Below, piece after piece: positions 61,222 through 64,000 of a stretch of 64,000 nucleotides of DNA. Positions within the stretch are counted from its first letter, which is position 1. Every line of letters begins with the position of its first letter. The DNA is from Bin87 sp965220105 (lineage in GTDB: Bacteria > Chloroflexota > Dehalococcoidia > Lucifugimonadales > UBA3495): contig OZ244811.1 in the NCBI GenBank assembly GCA_965220105.1, forward strand, positions 3,658,001 to 3,722,000, in the 5' to 3' direction. The position numbers and the translations under genes are program-made. The notes under the pieces are model-generated. The model saw only the letters and a list, made by a program, of their open reading frames with translations, was not told the DNA's origin and ran no database searches.

Positions 61222-62625
61222 ATGGTTTCTACGACCGATCTGCATTTTCTGACCATCGCCGACGTGGGGCCGTTGATCCGGGAGGGCCAATTATCGCCGG
61301 TGGATTTGACGCGAGCGTACCTGGAGCGCATCGACGCGGTGGACGGGCGGTTGGATGCGTTCGTCACGCTGCTGCGGGAGGAGGCGCTGTCCCAGGCCCG
61401 CCAGGCGGAGGCGGAAATCAGGGCGGGCAACTATCGGGGCCCGTTGCACGGCATCCCGGTGGCCCTGAAGGACCTTTACGACACGGCCGGCATCAGGACC
61501 ACCGCGATGTCCAGGGTCATGCCGGACCGGGTGCCGGATGAGGACGCGACCACGGTGGCGAAATTGTACGATGCCGGCGTGGTGCTGCTGGGCAAACTGG
61601 CGATGCACGAATTCGCCTCCGGCGGCCCCGACCCGACGAGCCTCTTCCCGCCGGCGCGCAACCCGTGGAACACGGAGCACATGCCCGGTGGCAGCAGCAG
61701 CGGCTCCGGCGCGGCGGTGGCGGCGGGCCTGTGCATGGGCGCGCTGGGTTCGGACACCGGGGGCAGCATCAGGGGGCCGGCTTCGATGTGCGGCATCGTG
61801 GGCATCAAGCCGACGTTTGGGCGGGTGAGCAACTTCGGCGTGGTTCCGCTGTCGTGGTCGCAGGACCACTGCGGCCCGATGACGTGGACGGTGGAAGACG
61901 CGGCCATCATGCTGCAGGCCATCGCCGGCTACGACCCGAGGGATCCCACCACGGCGGACGTGCCGGTGCCCGACTACCGGGCCGGGCTGCGCGATGGCGT
62001 CCGCGGGTTGACCATCGGGGTGCCGCGGGAATATTTCTACGAAGCAGCGCTGGGCGTGGAGGCGCCGGTAATCCGGGCTGCGGAGCGGGCGCTGGAAACC
62101 CTGGCCGAGCTGGGAGCGGAGATACGCGACGTAGAAATCCCGCACATCAAATACGCCCAGATGGCCAACCAGGTGATCACGCTGTCGGAGGCGTTTTCGT
62201 TCCACGAAACCAACCTGAAAACCCGGCGGCAGGATTACGGCAACATGGTTCGCAACCGGTTCATGCTGGGCGGGCTGCTCTCGGCGTCCGACTACAACCA
62301 GGCGTTGCGAATGCGTCGGGTCATCAAGGACGAGATGGCGGAGGCGCTGGGCCAGGCGGACGTGCTGGTGACGCCGACCTACGCGTCGACGGCGCCCAGG
62401 ATCGAGGGGTACTCCGGTTCGACGACGCTGACCCAGCCGAGTTTCACCGGGCCGTTCAACGTGTCGGGGTTGCCGGCGGTGTCAGTGCCGTGCGGTTTGT
62501 CTGACGACGGGCTGCCGATGGGGTTGCAGGTGGTGGGAAGGCCGTTCGACGAGTCGATGGTGTTGCGGGTTGCGTACGGTTACGAACAAACGGCGCGTTT
62601 CATCGACCGGAGGCCGCCGATTTAG
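61222..62625 (+). CDS. Amidase (amidase-signature family)
   Basis: A 467-residue enzyme with the complete Ser-cisSer-Lys triad: Lys in VALKDLYDTAG (about 83), cis-Ser in MPGGSSSGSGAAVA (about 159) and the nucleophile in GSDTGGSIRGPAS (about 183). Hydrolyses amide bonds. AtzF/GatA-like by overall pattern, but the substrate is unknown. The small gene in front likely encodes its partner. Normal length. Confidence 0.85.
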   Translation: MVSTTDLHFLTIADVGPLIREGQLSPVDLTRAYLERIDAVDGRLDAFVTLLREEALSQARQAEAEIRAGNYRGPLHGIPVALKDLYDTAGIRTTAMSRVMPDRVPDEDATTVAKLYDAGVVLLGKLAMHEFASGGPDPTSLFPPARNPWNTEHMPGGSSSGSGAAVAAGLCMGALGSDTGGSIRGPASMCGIVGIKPTFGRVSNFGVVPLSWSQDHCGPMTWTVEDAAIMLQAIAGYDPRDPTTADVPVPDYRAGLRDGVRGLTIGVPREYFYEAALGVEAPVIRAAERALETLAELGAEIRDVEIPHIKYAQMANQVITLSEAFSFHETNLKTRRQDYGNMVRNRFMLGGLLSASDYNQALRMRRVIKDEMAEALGQADVLVTPTYASTAPRIEGYSGSTTLTQPSFTGPFNVSGLPAVSVPCGLSDDGLPMGLQVVGRPFDESMVLRVAYGYEQTARFIDRRPPI

Positions 62626-62748
62626 AGCAGGGAGGTGACAGGTGCGGAAATTGGCCGAAAAATGTCCGGTGTGGCGTTGACATATCCCGCCCGTGCAATG
62701 TAATACTGGTGAATCCCAATTTGGGGACACATTTGGAGGGGTGAGACG

Positions 62749-62904
62749 ATGAGCACTCAGATTCAGATTTATTGCGTCAAATGCAAAGCGAAGACCGATT
62801 CCCGCGACGTGCAGAGCGTGACCATGAAGAACGGGCGACCTGCCGCGCAGGGGATTTGCGTGGATTGCGGCACGAAGAAATTCCGCATCGGTGCAACCTT
62901 GTAA
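62749..62904 (+). CDS. DUF5679-type mini zinc-ribbon protein
   Basis: A 51-residue protein with TTGGAGGGG 9 bases upstream. IYCVKCKAKTDSRDVQSVTMKNGRPAAQG and CVDCGTKKFRIG give both zinc cysteine pairs. It is nearly the same as the gene at 667 in the accessory region. Role unknown. Followed 14 bases later by a cysteine-less relative. Confidence 0.85.
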   Translation: MSTQIQIYCVKCKAKTDSRDVQSVTMKNGRPAAQGICVDCGTKKFRIGATL

Positions 62905-62918
62905 CCGTGAGGTGAACT

Positions 62919-63110
62919 ATGGACCAACCGTTGATGGCCTATTCGGTGAAACTCCGCAAGATGGTCGAGATACAGGACATGGAACTGGTGACCATGAAAA
63001 ACGGTCGATCGGCTGTGCGCGGTGTTGCGAAAGAGGATCCTACCAGCAAGGTGTTTCGCATCCTGGGAAAGGATCAGGTGGAAGAAGTGAGGAAAATGCT
63101 GGGCCAGTAG
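62919..63110 (+). CDS. DUF5679-related protein without zinc cysteines
   Basis: A 63-residue protein. AYSVKLRKMVEIQDMELVTMKNGRSAVRG and KVFRILG align with the gene just upstream (IYCVKCKAKT, VTMKNGR, KKFRIG), but all four cysteines are replaced. An extra C-terminal helix (KDQVEEVRKMLGQ) is present. It can therefore not bind zinc in the family manner and may have kept only the fold or a dimer role. Confidence 0.7.
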   Translation: MDQPLMAYSVKLRKMVEIQDMELVTMKNGRSAVRGVAKEDPTSKVFRILGKDQVEEVRKMLGQ

Positions 63111-63137
63111 GTCAAACGGCATCGTCCATCTAATCGA

Positions 63138-63164
63138 GGGGCGCGCCGGTAGTGCGCCCCCTTT
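63138..63164. terminator. Rho-independent terminator
   Basis: GGGGCGC / GCGCCCC stem (63138-63144 and 63154-63160) with a 9-base loop and CTTTC after it. It lies after the 62919 gene and, from the other side, 62 bases beyond the end of the oxidoreductase gene. Confidence 0.7.
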
Positions 63165-63225
63165 CAGTTGTCCAAAATCCGCCGTGACCCGATGGTACGG
63201 CCTGTATCCTGGAAAGCGGTCGGTT

Positions 63226-64000
63226 CTATCGACTGAACCAGCGCAGCAGTTTGACCCGCACGCCGCCGGTCAGTCCTCGAAGGTGGCTCTCCCAGGCCAA
63301 TTGCTGGTTCCCCATGTTCATTGACGGATAGACGTGCATCGTGGTGGCAACGTCCGACAGCTTCATGCGTCGCTGGACGGCTAGCGCCCACTCCGGTATG
63401 ACCTCCCCGGCGCGCTGGCCTACCACGGTAGCGCCGACCACGACGCCGTTGGGTCGATGCATGACCTTGATGAAACCGGTTTCCCGGCCATCGAGAACCG
63501 CGCGGTCAACCTGGGCCAGGGGAAGCGTGGCAACCTGGAGGCTGCTGCCGAAGCGGGTCCGGGCCTGCTGCTCGGTGTAACCGGCCTGGGCGACCTCAGG
63601 GTCGGTGAAAACCGCCCACGGGACGTGAGGCGGGCGGGCGCTGGAGTTGCCGGGGAACAGGCCATTGCGTACCGCCAGCGCCGCCTGAAATCCGGCGTAG
63701 TGGGTGAACTGGAAGCCTCCAGTGCAGTCGCCGGCAGCGTAGACGTGCTTCACTCTGGTGCGGAGGTGGTCGTTTACGGTGATTCCGTGGGGATCGTGGG
63801 CGATGCCGGCGGCGTCCAGGCCGAGGCCGGCGACATTGGGACGGCGGCCCACCGCGACGATGAGCGCGTCGCCCTCGATGGATTCGCCGGCGGCGGTGAC
63901 GGTTACGGCGTCGGCGCTGCCAGCCTGCACCGATTCCACGGGGGAAGCGACGTGGATGTCCACACCGTCGGCGGAGAGGGAGGCAGCCACCAGCGCGCTG
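63226..64000 (-). CDS. FAD/NAD-dependent disulfide oxidoreductase, C-terminal part
   Basis: The frame runs off the right edge; 258 C-terminal codons are visible. IVAVGRRPNVAGLGLDA and KHVYAAGDCTGGFQFTHYAGFQA are the typical NAD/FAD motifs of dihydrolipoamide- or mercuric-reductase-like enzymes. VPWAVFTDPEVAQAGYTE starts the dimerisation domain. The C-terminal active-site His appears in MHVYPSMN, though the usual Glu after it is replaced. The redox Cys pair lies outside the window. Confidence 0.85.
   Translation of the reverse strand, partial: SALVAASLSADGVDIHVASPVESVQAGSADAVTVTAAGESIEGDALIVAVGRRPNVAGLGLDAAGIAHDPHGITVNDHLRTRVKHVYAAGDCTGGFQFTHYAGFQAALAVRNGLFPGNSSARPPHVPWAVFTDPEVAQAGYTEQQARTRFGSSLQVATLPLAQVDRAVLDGRETGFIKVMHRPNGVVVGATVVGQRAGEVIPEWALAVQRRMKLSDVATTMHVYPSMNMGNQQLAWESHLRGLTGGVRVKLLRWFSR

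Noticed and set aside
62749..63110. The two adjacent DUF5679-type genes as one frameshifted gene
   Set aside because: Each has its own complete N- and C-terminal pattern; they align with each other rather than continuing each other.

Overview
The window reads as a mosaic from a GC-rich bacterial genome, most likely a Chloroflexota member of the Dehalococcoidia/SAR202 type. That is an inference: it rests on the DUF5679 mini zinc-ribbon proteins, the run of amidohydrolase-2, D-aminoacylase-like, cyclase and amidase genes, and dispersed GATTGCCACG-type repeats. No rRNA gene or other firm taxonomic marker is present. About 42-64 kb is ordinary chromosome with patches of mobile DNA. About 1-42 kb is accessory DNA made of several nested, partly decayed integrated elements.

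Layout. (1) 0-3.7 kb: a tightly packed string of short plus-strand genes, many with zinc-ribbon cysteine pairs and some phage-like, ending in a junction with a broken tyrosine recombinase. (2) 3.9-12 kb: a defence island with a 1348-residue NACHT/STAND protein that has a nuclease-like N-terminus, a DNA methyltransferase fused to an HNH nuclease, and an uncharacterised partner. Three near-identical palindromes sit in the promoters of the recombinase remnant, a methyltransferase remnant and the intact methyltransferase, which suggests one shared regulator. (3) 12.5-34.7 kb: a co-oriented block of about 22 genes. It has one Zot-like P-loop ATPase, many membrane proteins, a tandem pair of membrane proteins with identical arms and a variable middle, a giant repeat-rich protein, and surface proteins with a YWTD beta-propeller, fibronectin III and cadherin-like domains. 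No capsid, terminase, portal, relaxase or VirB4 gene is visible. It is the best candidate here for an undescribed element, perhaps a virus-like or appendage-forming system anchored in the envelope. (4) 34.7-38.3 kb: small genes, an excisionase-like protein and a frameshifted tyrosine integrase, followed by a terminator and a sequence matching the 3' end of a tRNA-Leu (an att-like site). A second such sequence lies 2.8 kb further on. (5) 38.3-41.9 kb: a scrapyard with a McrB-type pseudogene, a two-repeat type I-E-like CRISPR remnant, a GIY-YIG-like gene, a prohead protease/integrase chimera and an integrase C-terminus.

(6) 42-64 kb: two amidohydrolase-2 genes, a tRNA-Val-like relic, broken IS1182/IS630 genes and a cassette with perfect 17-bp terminal inverted repeats carrying a PD-(D/E)XK-like protein. 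Then come a D-aminoacylase-type hydrolase, a 5'-truncated thiolase with its DUF35 partner, a type II restriction-modification pair, a DinJ/YafQ-type toxin-antitoxin pair, a TPR protein, an SDR and a broken IS110 transposase. The right end holds a TIM-barrel isomerase, argH, rpe, rpmB, a cyclase, an amidase with a small partner, two DUF5679-type genes, and a flavin-disulfide oxidoreductase that runs off the right edge.

How the parts fit: the integrase, excisionase-like gene and tRNA-derived repeats point to repeated integration at a tRNA-Leu gene. Defence genes (NACHT, methyltransferase-HNH, restriction-modification, McrB remnant, toxin-antitoxin) accumulated around these events. The large membrane/surface operon appears to be the structural payload of one element, whose left end probably lies outside the window.
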